A stretch of DNA of 12,823 nt from Nitrospira sp. (lineage in GTDB: Bacteria > Nitrospirota > Nitrospiria > Nitrospirales > Nitrospiraceae), in NCBI GenBank assembly GCA_015904075.1, contig JABMDH010000020.1, positions 25,637-38,459 of the forward strand. Direction: 5' to 3'. Numbering within the stretch: position 1 is the stretch's first letter; every line of letters starts with the position of its first letter. A program made the translations under genes and the position numbers. Below are positions 7,096 to 12,823 of the stretch, one piece after another. The notes beneath the pieces were generated by a model. That model ran no database searches. It saw nothing but the letters and a program-made list of their open reading frames with translations, and had not been told where the DNA came from.

Positions 7096-7202
7096 GAGAT
7101 CGTAATGCCGCGCGTGACGTTTCTGTATTTCGGCGAAAGAATCGGAGAGGTGGACGTCAACACCTCGCTCCTGGATGCAGCAAAAGGGTTGGGGCTTCCC
7201 TT
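6323..7202 (+). repeat. 880-bp direct tandem repeat, copy 2
   Basis: Second copy of 5443-6322. The junction at 6322/6323 joins ferredoxin sequence (GGGCTTCCCTT) directly to NuoF sequence (CCATGCTGGAG), and I see no microhomology there. After 7202 the intact ferredoxin continues (AAATCATGATTGC). Confidence 0.92.
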
Positions 7203-7452
7203 AAATCATGATTGCGGAGGGAATGCCTCCTGCACCACATGCCGGGTCGAGGTTCAGGCTGGGTTGGACCAGCTTTCCGAGATCGATTTTGACGAACAGG
7301 ATCTGCTGGACCGAGAAGCGTTGAGCGAACCGCAGCACCGGTTGGCCTGCCAGGCGAAAGTGCTGGGCGATGTCGTCGTGCGTGTTCCGGGAAGCAAGTG
7401 GGAAGCTCCGGGCAAAGAAACGGCAGAAACCTGGGGAGTTGATATTCGGTAG
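7105..7452 (+). CDS. [2Fe-2S] ferredoxin, intact
   Basis: The 115-residue protein has the cluster motif C37-x5-C43-x2-C46 and a distal C82 (35 residues on), the pattern of adrenodoxin/ISC-type or plant-like [2Fe-2S] ferredoxins. The N-terminal strand pair (VTFLYFGERIGEVDV) and 'SLLDAAKGLGL' are typical of the beta-grasp fold. It is a soluble one-electron carrier and presumably the partner of the NuoF-like protein immediately upstream (inference from order: AGGAGAT overlaps the NuoF stop, nine bases separate stop and ATG). Its C-terminus (GKETAETWGVDIR) extends slightly beyond the usual core. Its first 98 bases form the end of the duplicated unit, so a broken twin lies 880 bases upstream. Confidence 0.92.
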   Translation: MPRVTFLYFGERIGEVDVNTSLLDAAKGLGLPLNHDCGGNASCTTCRVEVQAGLDQLSEIDFDEQDLLDREALSEPQHRLACQAKVLGDVVVRVPGSKWEAPGKETAETWGVDIR

Positions 7453-7466
7453 AGAGGTGTTACACT
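7439..7466 (+). promoter_or_regulatory. Candidate promoter before the HesB/IscA gene
   Basis: TTGATA (7439-7444) and TACACT (7461-7466) are 16 bases apart, at the very end of the ferredoxin gene. This would allow the Fe-S carrier gene at 7518 to be transcribed alone. Read-through from the NuoF promoter is equally possible. Confidence 0.35.
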
Positions 7467-7517
7467 AAGCCAACCCAGAGAGCGGGTTGCGAATCTGGAG
7501 ATAATAGGAGGGCGATA

Positions 7518-7838
7518 ATGGTTACGATTACACAGGTGGCGGAACAGAAGATCAGAGAGCTGATGGCCGAAGAGAAAGATGTGGTCGGGTTGCGGGTGTA
7601 TGTCCGCGGCGGCGGGTGCCATGGCTATCAATATGGGATGGCCTTCGAATCCAAAACGGCCGAGGACGATACGATCGTTGAAATGGGCGATGTGAAAGTC
7701 ATCATGGACTCGCAGAGCGCGCCGTTGTTGCAAGGCGCGGAAGTCGATTACGTGGATAGCGTGCAGGGATCGGGATTTTCTATCAAGAATCCCCAAGCCA
7801 AGACGACCTGCGGCTGCGGCAGCTCATTTAGCTCCTAA
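7518..7838 (+). CDS. HesB/IscA/ErpA-family iron-sulfur cluster carrier
   Basis: The 106-residue product has the three conserved cysteines of A-type Fe-S carriers: C34 in RGGGCHGYQYGMAFE and C98-G-C100 in the C-terminal CGCGSSF. Such proteins receive a cluster from the scaffold and hand it to apo-enzymes in the cytoplasm. A strong ribosome site (AGGAGGG at 7507-7513) precedes the ATG. Position after the NuoF-like/ferredoxin pair suggests that it serves their clusters, though this is inference. The sequence does not decide between IscA and ErpA. A terminator follows at 7892. Confidence 0.93.
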   Translation: MVTITQVAEQKIRELMAEEKDVVGLRVYVRGGGCHGYQYGMAFESKTAEDDTIVEMGDVKVIMDSQSAPLLQGAEVDYVDSVQGSGFSIKNPQAKTTCGCGSSFSS

Positions 7839-7891
7839 GTGGTCTATCCGAATGTCCGGGGGAGCGCCGCCCACGGGGTTTCTATTATGAG

Positions 7892-7935
7892 GCCAGGGTT
7901 GCTCACGGAATGAGTGACCCTGGCTTTCGTTCTTT
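7892..7935 (+). terminator. Intrinsic terminator
   Basis: GCCAGGGT (7892-7899) pairs with ACCCTGGC (7917-7924). The stem continues through two G-U pairs and CTCA/TGAG to a five-base CGGAA loop, about 14 pairs. The tail TTTCGTTCTTT is T-rich. It lies 53 bases after the HesB stop and only 23 bases before the next start codon. Confidence 0.8.
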
Positions 7936-7947
7936 CGCAGGGTGCGG

Positions 7948-8376
7948 ATGTTTCAGATACATGTGACCAGGCGCTATCGGTTTTGTGCCGCCCACAGGCT
8001 GCACACCGACCACCGTACACCGGAGGAAAATCAGGTTATCTTCGGGAAATGCAACAACCCGAATGGTCACGGCCATAACTATGCGGTGCTGGTCACGGTC
8101 AGGCATGACGGGAGCGACGAAGCAGGCAGCCTGGCACGGCTCGATCACATCGTCCAGGAGACCGTGGTCAAGCGGTTCGACCATCAGGATCTCAACAGCG
8201 ACAAAGAATTTGCCGACCGCACCACGACCGGAGAGAATCTTGTGAAATTGATCTGGGATTTGTTGGAATCGAAACTACCGTCCGGGCAGCTTGAAAAAGT
8301 GGGCGTCATCGAGACCAGGGACAATTATTTCGAGTATGCCGGACCGGCTCAATTTATCGGGGGGGCGCGTGGCTAA
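7948..8376 (+). CDS. 6-pyruvoyl-tetrahydropterin synthase / QueD family protein
   Basis: The 142-residue protein shows the T-fold synthase signature: zinc ligands H16 (FCAAHRLH), H41 and H43 in HGHNY, and catalytic Cys35 in [13 protein letters not shown]. Further on are FDHQDLN, TTGENL and an ETRDNYFEY segment. The family converts 7,8-dihydroneopterin triphosphate to 6-pyruvoyl-tetrahydropterin (PTPS) or to 6-carboxy-tetrahydropterin (QueD, queuosine pathway). The [11 protein letters not shown] stretch and the length resemble the eukaryotic-type PTPS more than short QueD proteins, but sequence alone does not decide. Cysteine at 35 argues against the Glu-type PTPS-III enzymes that replace FolB. 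The next gene, folE, makes its substrate and overlaps by eight bases. ATG 7948 is preferred over GTG 7942, which would add only two residues. A terminator hairpin sits just upstream, so its promoter is unclear. Confidence 0.88.
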   Translation: MFQIHVTRRYRFCAAHRLHTDHRTPEENQVIFGKCNNPNGHGHNYAVLVTVRHDGSDEAGSLARLDHIVQETVVKRFDHQDLNSDKEFADRTTTGENLVKLIWDLLESKLPSGQLEKVGVIETRDNYFEYAGPAQFIGGARG

Positions 8377-9016
8377 GCGGAGGCAGACGGAGAAACATCG
8401 GAGTCCGGTCGAGGATGTCGGCGGAAGCGGGCAACCGGCTGATTTGCAATCCCTGCAATCGCTGGTGACGCAGATGTTGCTCGCGCTCGGCGAAAAACCA
8501 AACCGCCACGGCCTGCTCAAAACACCGGAACGGGTTGCCAAGGCGCTCGCCTTTATGACCCAGGGTTATCAACGTAACATCGATCAACTTCTGAACGGGG
8601 CCCTGTTTCCGATCGAATACGATGAGATGGTCATCGTGAAAGACATCGATTTCTTCAGCATGTGCGAACACCATCTCTTGCCGTTCTTCGGCAAGGTCCA
8701 CGTCGGGTACCTGCCCAACAAGAAAGTCGTGGGCCTGAGCAAGATCCCGCGCATTGTCGATACGTTCGCTCGTCGGCTTCAAGTGCAGGAGCGATTGACG
8801 GTCCAAGTCGCCGAAACATTGAAGGACAAACTGAATGCGAACGGGGTGGGGGTCGTCGTCGAAGCGCGGCACCTCTGTATGATGATGCGTGGTGTGGAGA
8901 AACAGAATACCGTAGCCGTCACCAGCTCCATGCTAGGCGCGTTCCGCAGCCAGCCGCAAACCCGACTGGAATTCCTTAAGTTGATTCGAAGAACCAGCGT
9001 CGGCGACTCAGACTAA
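8369..9016 (+). CDS. folE: GTP cyclohydrolase I
   Basis: The 215-residue enzyme opens GTP to 7,8-dihydroneopterin triphosphate, the first step for folate, tetrahydropterins and queuosine. Zinc ligands are visible as C99 and H102 in MCEHHLLPF and C170 in [20 protein letters not shown] and the [10 protein letters not shown] segment are family-typical. The first ~25 residues are polar and poorly conserved. I choose GTG 8369: it overlaps the end of the PTPS/QueD gene (GTGGCTAA) and has a G-rich site before it. Earlier in-frame starts such as 8291 would lie deep in the neighbour. The overlap implies translational coupling, so the two enzymes act in sequence. It meets the hydrolase gene end to end 20 bases on, with no evident terminator. 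Confidence 0.95.
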   Translation: MAKRRQTEKHRSPVEDVGGSGQPADLQSLQSLVTQMLLALGEKPNRHGLLKTPERVAKALAFMTQGYQRNIDQLLNGALFPIEYDEMVIVKDIDFFSMCEHHLLPFFGKVHVGYLPNKKVVGLSKIPRIVDTFARRLQVQERLTVQVAETLKDKLNANGVGVVVEARHLCMMMRGVEKQNTVAVTSSMLGAFRSQPQTRLEFLKLIRRTSVGDSD

Positions 9017-9036
9017 GCCGCCTCACCGGCATCTTC

Positions 9037-9843
9037 TCAGCGACGTTGTGTCTCTGCCACGCTCTCAACAAACGACCGTACGATATGAGTGAACCGCTCA
9101 GGCTGTTCCACGTTCGCCAGATGCGCGGCACCAGGAATGATGGCCAGGCGGGCGCCTGGAATCTGATCGGCCATGAGCGTGGCGTCGGACAGCGGGGTGG
9201 CTTGGTCCAATTCGCCGACGACAATCTGGGTCGGGCAGTGGATCTGTTTCAAGAGCGGAATGGAATCGGGCCGCTCGGCCATTGCCATTAAATCTCCTGC
9301 GATGCCGCTCACCTGATTACCTTCAATCATCATGCGTACCCGGTGAACGATCTCCGGCCTCGTCCGGATCGTTACGGGGCTGAGCAATTTCGGGATCATG
9401 ATGTCGGCAACCGCCGATGGGCCCTTCTTGTAAGCGGTCTGAGCCATCTGAAAGCGTCCCTCTTTCCCCTCCGGCGTATCCGCTTGCGCTCTCGTGTCCG
9501 CGAGCACGAGTCCTTTCACACGATCGGCATGTTTCCGATACAAGGCGAACAGAATATAGCCCCCCATCGATAATCCGACGAAAACCGCCTGTCGAATCGA
9601 TAAGTGGTCCAGCAAAGCCCGGACGTCCTCGGCGGCCTGGTTGAGGGAGTAATGCCAAAGCGGCGCGTCCGATTCCCCGTGTCCGCGCAGGTCGATCGTG
9701 ACGACGCGACAATGCGGCGACAGGCCGGCTTCCTGTTGCGCCCACATCGTCCGGTTCAGCGGAAAGGCGTGGAGGAAGACAATCGGAAGACCGTGGCCTG
9801 TGTCGCTATAGGCTAATGCGATGCCGTTGATGGTGGCGTGCAT
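9037..9843 (-). CDS. Alpha/beta hydrolase
   Basis: The 268-residue protein has the complete alpha/beta-hydrolase layout: oxyanion loop HAFPLN (25-30), D51-LRGHGESD, nucleophile elbow G-L-S92-M-G-G, acid D213 in GELDQATP, and H241 in GAAHLANVEQPE. The pattern is like 3-oxoadipate enol-lactonases and related esterases, but no aromatic-degradation gene is near, so the substrate is unknown. There is no signal peptide, so it is probably cytoplasmic. No Shine-Dalgarno is visible before the ATG; the upstream sequence is AT-rich (ATAGTAT), which might mean a very short leader. It is divergent from rarA. Confidence 0.88.
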   Translation of the reverse strand: MHATINGIALAYSDTGHGLPIVFLHAFPLNRTMWAQQEAGLSPHCRVVTIDLRGHGESDAPLWHYSLNQAAEDVRALLDHLSIRQAVFVGLSMGGYILFALYRKHADRVKGLVLADTRAQADTPEGKEGRFQMAQTAYKKGPSAVADIMIPKLLSPVTIRTRPEIVHRVRMMIEGNQVSGIAGDLMAMAERPDSIPLLKQIHCPTQIVVGELDQATPLSDATLMADQIPGARLAIIPGAAHLANVEQPERFTHIVRSFVESVAETQRR

Positions 9844-9892
9844 ATACTATGGCTGTTCGTAGCACCGGCGGTTCGTTCGGTCAAGGGGCCGT

Positions 9893-9921
9893 TTGCGATC
9901 AATTGAATCGGCGTATACAAT
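9893..9921 (+). promoter_or_regulatory. Sigma70-like promoter for rarA
   Basis: TTGCGA (9893-9898) and TACAAT (9916-9921) are 17 bases apart; AAGGAG follows at 9932-9938 before the ATG at 9945. This excludes the longer in-frame start at 9849, which lies upstream of the promoter. Confidence 0.55.
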
Positions 9922-9944
9922 CCGCTCATTTCAAGGAGCGACTC

Positions 9945-11240
9945 ATGCCGACCCCGCGCGATCCACGGCCTGATTTATTTGCCACTCCCCGGACAGGGAA
10001 GAAGGCCGATGCCCCGCTGGCGGAACGGATGCGCCCGAAGGAGTTTGCCGACTTTGTCGGACAGGATGAGATCGTCGGCGTGGATCGGCCTCTGCGTAAG
10101 GCCATCGAGTCGGATCGTCTTTCCTCCGTGATATTTTGGGGCCCGCCCGGTTCGGGTAAGACCACGCTGGCGCACCTGATCGCCCGGCACACGAAAGCCC
10201 ACTTCGTTGCGTTTTCGGCGGTGACCGGCGGTATTCCAGAGTTGCGTGAGATCATCAAGGCGGCAGAGCATCGACTTGCATTACAGCAGCAGAAGACCGT
10301 TCTCTTCGTGGACGAGATCCATCGGTTTAATAAGGCCCAGCAGGATGCTTTTCTTCCCCATGTCGAACGGGGTACGGTGATTTTGGTCGGAGCGACGACC
10401 GAAAATCCCTCGTTTGAAATGATTAGCCCGCTACTCTCCCGCTCGATTCTGGTTGTTCTCAAACCGCTCTCCGAAGACGCCCTGGGCCATATCCTGGATC
10501 GGGCGCTCGTCGATTCCGATACCGGCCTGGGTCAATGGAAGGCATGTCTATCGCCCGGAGCGCGGCAACGGCTGGTGGCCTTCGGCAACGGCGACGCACG
10601 GGCGTTGCTCACGACAGTCGAGTTTGTCGTCACTCAGGCACCAGCCGGAACGGATGGCACTCGACGGATCGATGAGGCGCTGCTGGCAGCCTCGTTGAAC
10701 AAGCAGGCGCTTCGATACGACAAATCGGGGGAAGAACACTACAACATCATTTCCTCCTACATCAAAAGCCTACGCGACTCCGATCCGAACGGGGCGCTCT
10801 ACTGGCTGGCCCGTATGCTGGAGTCCGGAGAGGACCCCAAATTTATCGCCCGGCGAATGGTGATCTTCGCGTCGGAAGACATCGGCAACGCCGATCCCAT
10901 GGCCCTTGTCGTCGCGACATCCGTCGCACAGGCTGTCCAATTTGTGGGGCTGCCGGAAGCACAGATCAACCTTGCGCAGGGGACGACGTATCTCGCATCA
11001 GGGCCTAAAGACAATGCGTCCTATGTCGGACTACTGGAAGCGATCGAGGATGCCAAAACCCACGGTAATCTTGGGGTTCCAATCCATCTTCGGAATGCGG
11101 TGACAGGGCTGATGAAGGGGCTGGGGTATGGGCAGGGATACCGCTATGTCCATGACGATCCCCGGGCCAGGATTGAGCAAACCCACCTTCCGGAGCCGTT
11201 GAAAAGCCGGCAGTACTACCGTCCTAAGTCCCAATCATAG
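9945..11240 (+). CDS. rarA: Replication-associated recombination protein A (RarA/MgsA AAA+ ATPase)
   Basis: The 431-residue AAA+ protein has Walker A GPPGSGKTT (66-74), Walker B LFVDE (D123, E124) followed by IHRFNKAQQDAFLP, sensor 1 in GATTENPSFE and the LLSRS arginine-finger region. The C-terminal tetramerisation/DNA-interaction part includes FIARRMVIFASEDIGNADP. 'MRPKEFADFVGQDEIVG' near the N-terminus is the RarA/clamp-loader-like opening. The protein acts at stalled replication forks and single-strand/double-strand junctions. Length is typical for the family. The start with AAGGAG seven bases upstream is well supported. Confidence 0.95.
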   Translation: MPTPRDPRPDLFATPRTGKKADAPLAERMRPKEFADFVGQDEIVGVDRPLRKAIESDRLSSVIFWGPPGSGKTTLAHLIARHTKAHFVAFSAVTGGIPELREIIKAAEHRLALQQQKTVLFVDEIHRFNKAQQDAFLPHVERGTVILVGATTENPSFEMISPLLSRSILVVLKPLSEDALGHILDRALVDSDTGLGQWKACLSPGARQRLVAFGNGDARALLTTVEFVVTQAPAGTDGTRRIDEALLAASLNKQALRYDKSGEEHYNIISSYIKSLRDSDPNGALYWLARMLESGEDPKFIARRMVIFASEDIGNADPMALVVATSVAQAVQFVGLPEAQINLAQGTTYLASGPKDNASYVGLLEAIEDAKTHGNLGVPIHLRNAVTGLMKGLGYGQGYRYVHDDPRARIEQTHLPEPLKSRQYYRPKSQS

Positions 11241-11260
11241 GAATAGGGCCAATTTCCAGG

Positions 11261-11288
11261 TTTACAATCTCTACTAATCGGTTATACT
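11261..11288 (+). promoter_or_regulatory. Promoter for the PilZ gene, possibly giving a leaderless mRNA
   Basis: TTTACA (11261-11266) and TATACT (11283-11288) are 16 bases apart. The predicted transcription start is near 11295, next to the ATG at 11297, and no Shine-Dalgarno precedes that ATG. Confidence 0.55.
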
Positions 11289-11296
11289 TAGATGGT

Positions 11297-11689
11297 ATGA
11301 AACGAAGTGAAACAAAGCAATCGGCCGATATGGCGGCAGCAGGTGAGCGGCGGAAGTTTGTGCGCGCCACACTGGTCGGCTCCGCGCTTGTCTCCCCAAA
11401 GAGTGGAGGCCGGGCTTGTACAGCCGTCCTCGACAATGTGAATCAAATCGGCGCCGGTCTTCACACCAAAGACCGGTTTCCGCCCAATGAAAAAGTGACG
11501 GTCTCGCTCGTGTTTCTGGATTCCGATCGAATCGAGCAGCAGGAAAAGCTCGACGGAACCGTCACGTGGGTCAAGCCGTGGGAGAAGAAAGGGTTCTTGA
11601 TCGGAGTGGTGTGGGACGATCTCGTCACGAAAGAAAAGAACCGCTGGCTCTATTATTACCTGGAAGAAACGCTCAAGGCGTCCGTCTAG
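11297..11689 (+). CDS. PilZ-domain protein
   Basis: The 130-residue protein reads as a single PilZ domain: R18-R19-K-F-V-R23 (RxxxR motif), then D46-N-V-N49-Q-I-G52-A53, then strands ending in GFLIGVVWDDL and a C-terminal helix NRWLYYYLEETL. PilZ domains bind cyclic di-GMP through RxxxR and (D/N)xSxxG. Here Asn49 stands at the usual Ser position and Ala53 at the usual second Gly, so binding may be altered. It is cytoplasmic with no other domain. The first 12 residues are polar and M12 (11330) is an alternative start, but that also lacks a ribosome site. The stop codon overlaps that of the convergent ABC-F gene. Confidence 0.75.
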   Translation: MKRSETKQSADMAAAGERRKFVRATLVGSALVSPKSGGRACTAVLDNVNQIGAGLHTKDRFPPNEKVTVSLVFLDSDRIEQQEKLDGTVTWVKPWEKKGFLIGVVWDDLVTKEKNRWLYYYLEETLKASV

Positions 11690-12823
11690 TTCTGCGCCCC
11701 CAAATCTTTCTTGACCTTTTCCAATTCCGCCGACAGCGATTCCCAGCGAGAGGTCATTCGCTCGAGGTCGCGCTTCCAGCCGTCTTGCTCCTGGTGCAGC
11801 ATATTCCACTTCCCGAATTCCTTGTAGAGCGCTGGATCGGCTAATTCCGGCTCGCGGGTTTTCACTTTCTGTTCGAGATCCGCGATCTCAGATTCCGCCC
11901 GCGCCACCTGCTTTTCCAGACGGGCCTGCGTCTTCGTCAAGTCGCGACGATTGCTGCCGGAGTCCTTGGGCGGGGTTTGAATCTGCTGAACCATGGCGCG
12001 AGTGGGCCCCGACGACTTGGCCTGCGGCTTGCCGTCGAGCTCTTCCTTGGTTTCCTTGATCGATTCGAACTCCTGCGCCTTCTTCCACAAATAGTATTCG
12101 TAATCCCCGATGAAGTTGCGGGCTCGCCCGTCCTCGATTTCCACGATGCGTGTGGCGAGTCTCGCCAGGAAGGTCGGGTCATGGGAGATAAAGACGATCG
12201 TGCCGGGGAATTCCGCCAGCGCGTCGGTGAGGACGTCTACTGAGGCGGGGTCCAAATGGTTCGTCGGCTCGTCCAGCAGCAGCGTGTTGGCCGGTTCGAC
12301 CAGCATGCGGGCCAGCGCCACCCGGTTCCGCTCCCCGCCGCTCAGGGCCTTGATGAGTTTTTTCTGATCGAGGCCGGTGAACAAAAAGGCGCCGGCGATG
12401 CCGCGCAAGAAGTTCATCTCCGCGTGCGTAGTGGCCTCTTCGAGCGATTCGAGAATCGTATGCTCGGGGTTCAGCGTCTCCGCCTGATGCTGGGCGAAGT
12501 AATGTATCGTCGCCCCGTGCCCCACGGTTCGCGTACCTGAGTCGGGAGGGAGCACGCCCGAGAGCATCTTCAAGAGCGTGCTTTTTCCCGCGCCATTTTC
12601 CCCGACCAGCGCGACGCGCTGGCCTCGTTCCACGGAGAAATCCAGAGTTTCGTAGATCACTTTCTCGCCATACCGCTTGCTGATTCCGACGAGGTCGAGC
12701 ACATGGCGACCACTCGTGGAAGGGAGCGGGAATCGAAACTTGACCCGTTTGGGGTCGCGCTGCACCTCGATGCGTTTGACCTTTTCGAGCTGCTTGATGC
12801 GCGACTGGACCTGGCTGGCCTTG
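11686..12823 (-). CDS. ABC-F family ATPase, C-terminal part (gene continues past the right edge)
   Basis: About 378 residues are visible. They begin with the charged linker (KASQVQSRIKQLEKVKRIEV), followed by the second ABC domain: Walker A GENGAGKST, signature LSGGERNRVALARM, Walker B LLLDEPTNHLD and switch FISHD. A linker and a coiled-coil C-terminus follow (LTKTQARLEKQVARAESEIA through LSAELEKVKKDL). No membrane segments are present, so this is a soluble ABC-F protein acting on ribosomes. The C-terminal coiled coil resembles Uup/YheS-type members. The frame is open to the window edge and the first ABC domain would lie outside it; the GTG at 12765 is an internal codon, not the start. Confidence 0.92.
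   Translation of the reverse strand, partial: KASQVQSRIKQLEKVKRIEVQRDPKRVKFRFPLPSTSGRHVLDLVGISKRYGEKVIYETLDFSVERGQRVALVGENGAGKSTLLKMLSGVLPPDSGTRTVGHGATIHYFAQHQAETLNPEHTILESLEEATTHAEMNFLRGIAGAFLFTGLDQKKLIKALSGGERNRVALARMLVEPANTLLLDEPTNHLDPASVDVLTDALAEFPGTIVFISHDPTFLARLATRIVEIEDGRARNFIGDYEYYLWKKAQEFESIKETKEELDGKPQAKSSGPTRAMVQQIQTPPKDSGSNRRDLTKTQARLEKQVARAESEIADLEQKVKTREPELADPALYKEFGKWNMLHQEQDGWKRDLERMTSRWESLSAELEKVKKDLGAQN

Noticed and set aside
5443..7202. Insertion sequence or mobile element as the cause of the repeat
   Set aside because: No transposase, terminal inverted repeats or target-site duplication; the repeated unit is only the host genes.
8291..8368. N-terminal extension of folE from 8291
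   Set aside because: It lies inside the PTPS/QueD gene; GTG 8369 at the overlap gives the normal family length.
11686..12765. ABC-F as a complete 359-residue gene starting at 12765
   Set aside because: The frame continues upstream through a typical ABC-F linker to the window edge, and only one ABC domain is visible.

Overview
The window is a moderately GC-rich bacterial chromosome segment or metagenome contig with densely packed genes. The content suits a chemolithoautotroph of the Nitrospira (Nitrospirota) type: NAD-malate dehydrogenase, a ferredoxin:thioredoxin-reductase catalytic subunit, a NuoF-like flavoprotein with its own [2Fe-2S] ferredoxin, a stand-alone urate-oxidase-N-terminal-like membrane protein, and a NorD/CbbO-like protein. 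The taxonomic call is inference from protein flavour and gene content; no rRNA is present.

Layout. Positions 1-496 (minus): a possible secretory-gene start cut by the window edge, and the FTR catalytic subunit. Positions 610-2924 (plus): a large helical-repeat protein with an HEAGH zincin motif, whose 3' end appears frameshifted in a G-run so that its last ~100 codons lie in another frame. A long imperfect palindrome made of degenerate hexamers follows, then malate dehydrogenase (3015-3953), a five-helix membrane protein (4111-4698) and a strong hairpin. Positions 4842-7838 (plus): a sigma70-like promoter, a full NuoF-like gene, an 880-bp tandem duplication carrying a broken ferredoxin and a 5'-truncated second NuoF, then the intact ferredoxin and a HesB/IscA iron-sulfur protein, ended by a good terminator hairpin. 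Positions 7948-9016 (plus): a PTPS/QueD-family gene overlapping folE. Positions 9037-9843 (minus): an alpha/beta hydrolase, divergent from rarA (9945-11240, plus). A PilZ protein (11297-11689, plus) meets, stop codon on stop codon, the 3' part of an ABC-F ATPase gene (minus, running off the right edge).

How the genes fit together. The NuoF-like / ferredoxin / HesB block looks like a redox unit that passes electrons between NAD(H) and a ferredoxin, with an Fe-S assembly protein alongside; the FTR-type subunit is another potential ferredoxin client. The PTPS and GTP cyclohydrolase I genes form a pterin/deazapurine unit. The remaining genes are housekeeping (mdh, rarA, ABC-F) or signalling (PilZ).

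The main anomaly is the 880-bp direct duplication (5443-6322 and 6323-7202). By my hand alignment it has 55 mismatches, no indels, and nearly all differences are synonymous. The second NuoF is nevertheless truncated and the first ferredoxin is cut before all of its cluster cysteines. This pattern means either a recent deletion inside an old tandem pair or a chimeric join of two strains in assembly. I see no CRISPR array, insertion sequence, tRNA or rRNA. No gap longer than 300 bases lacks a gene.
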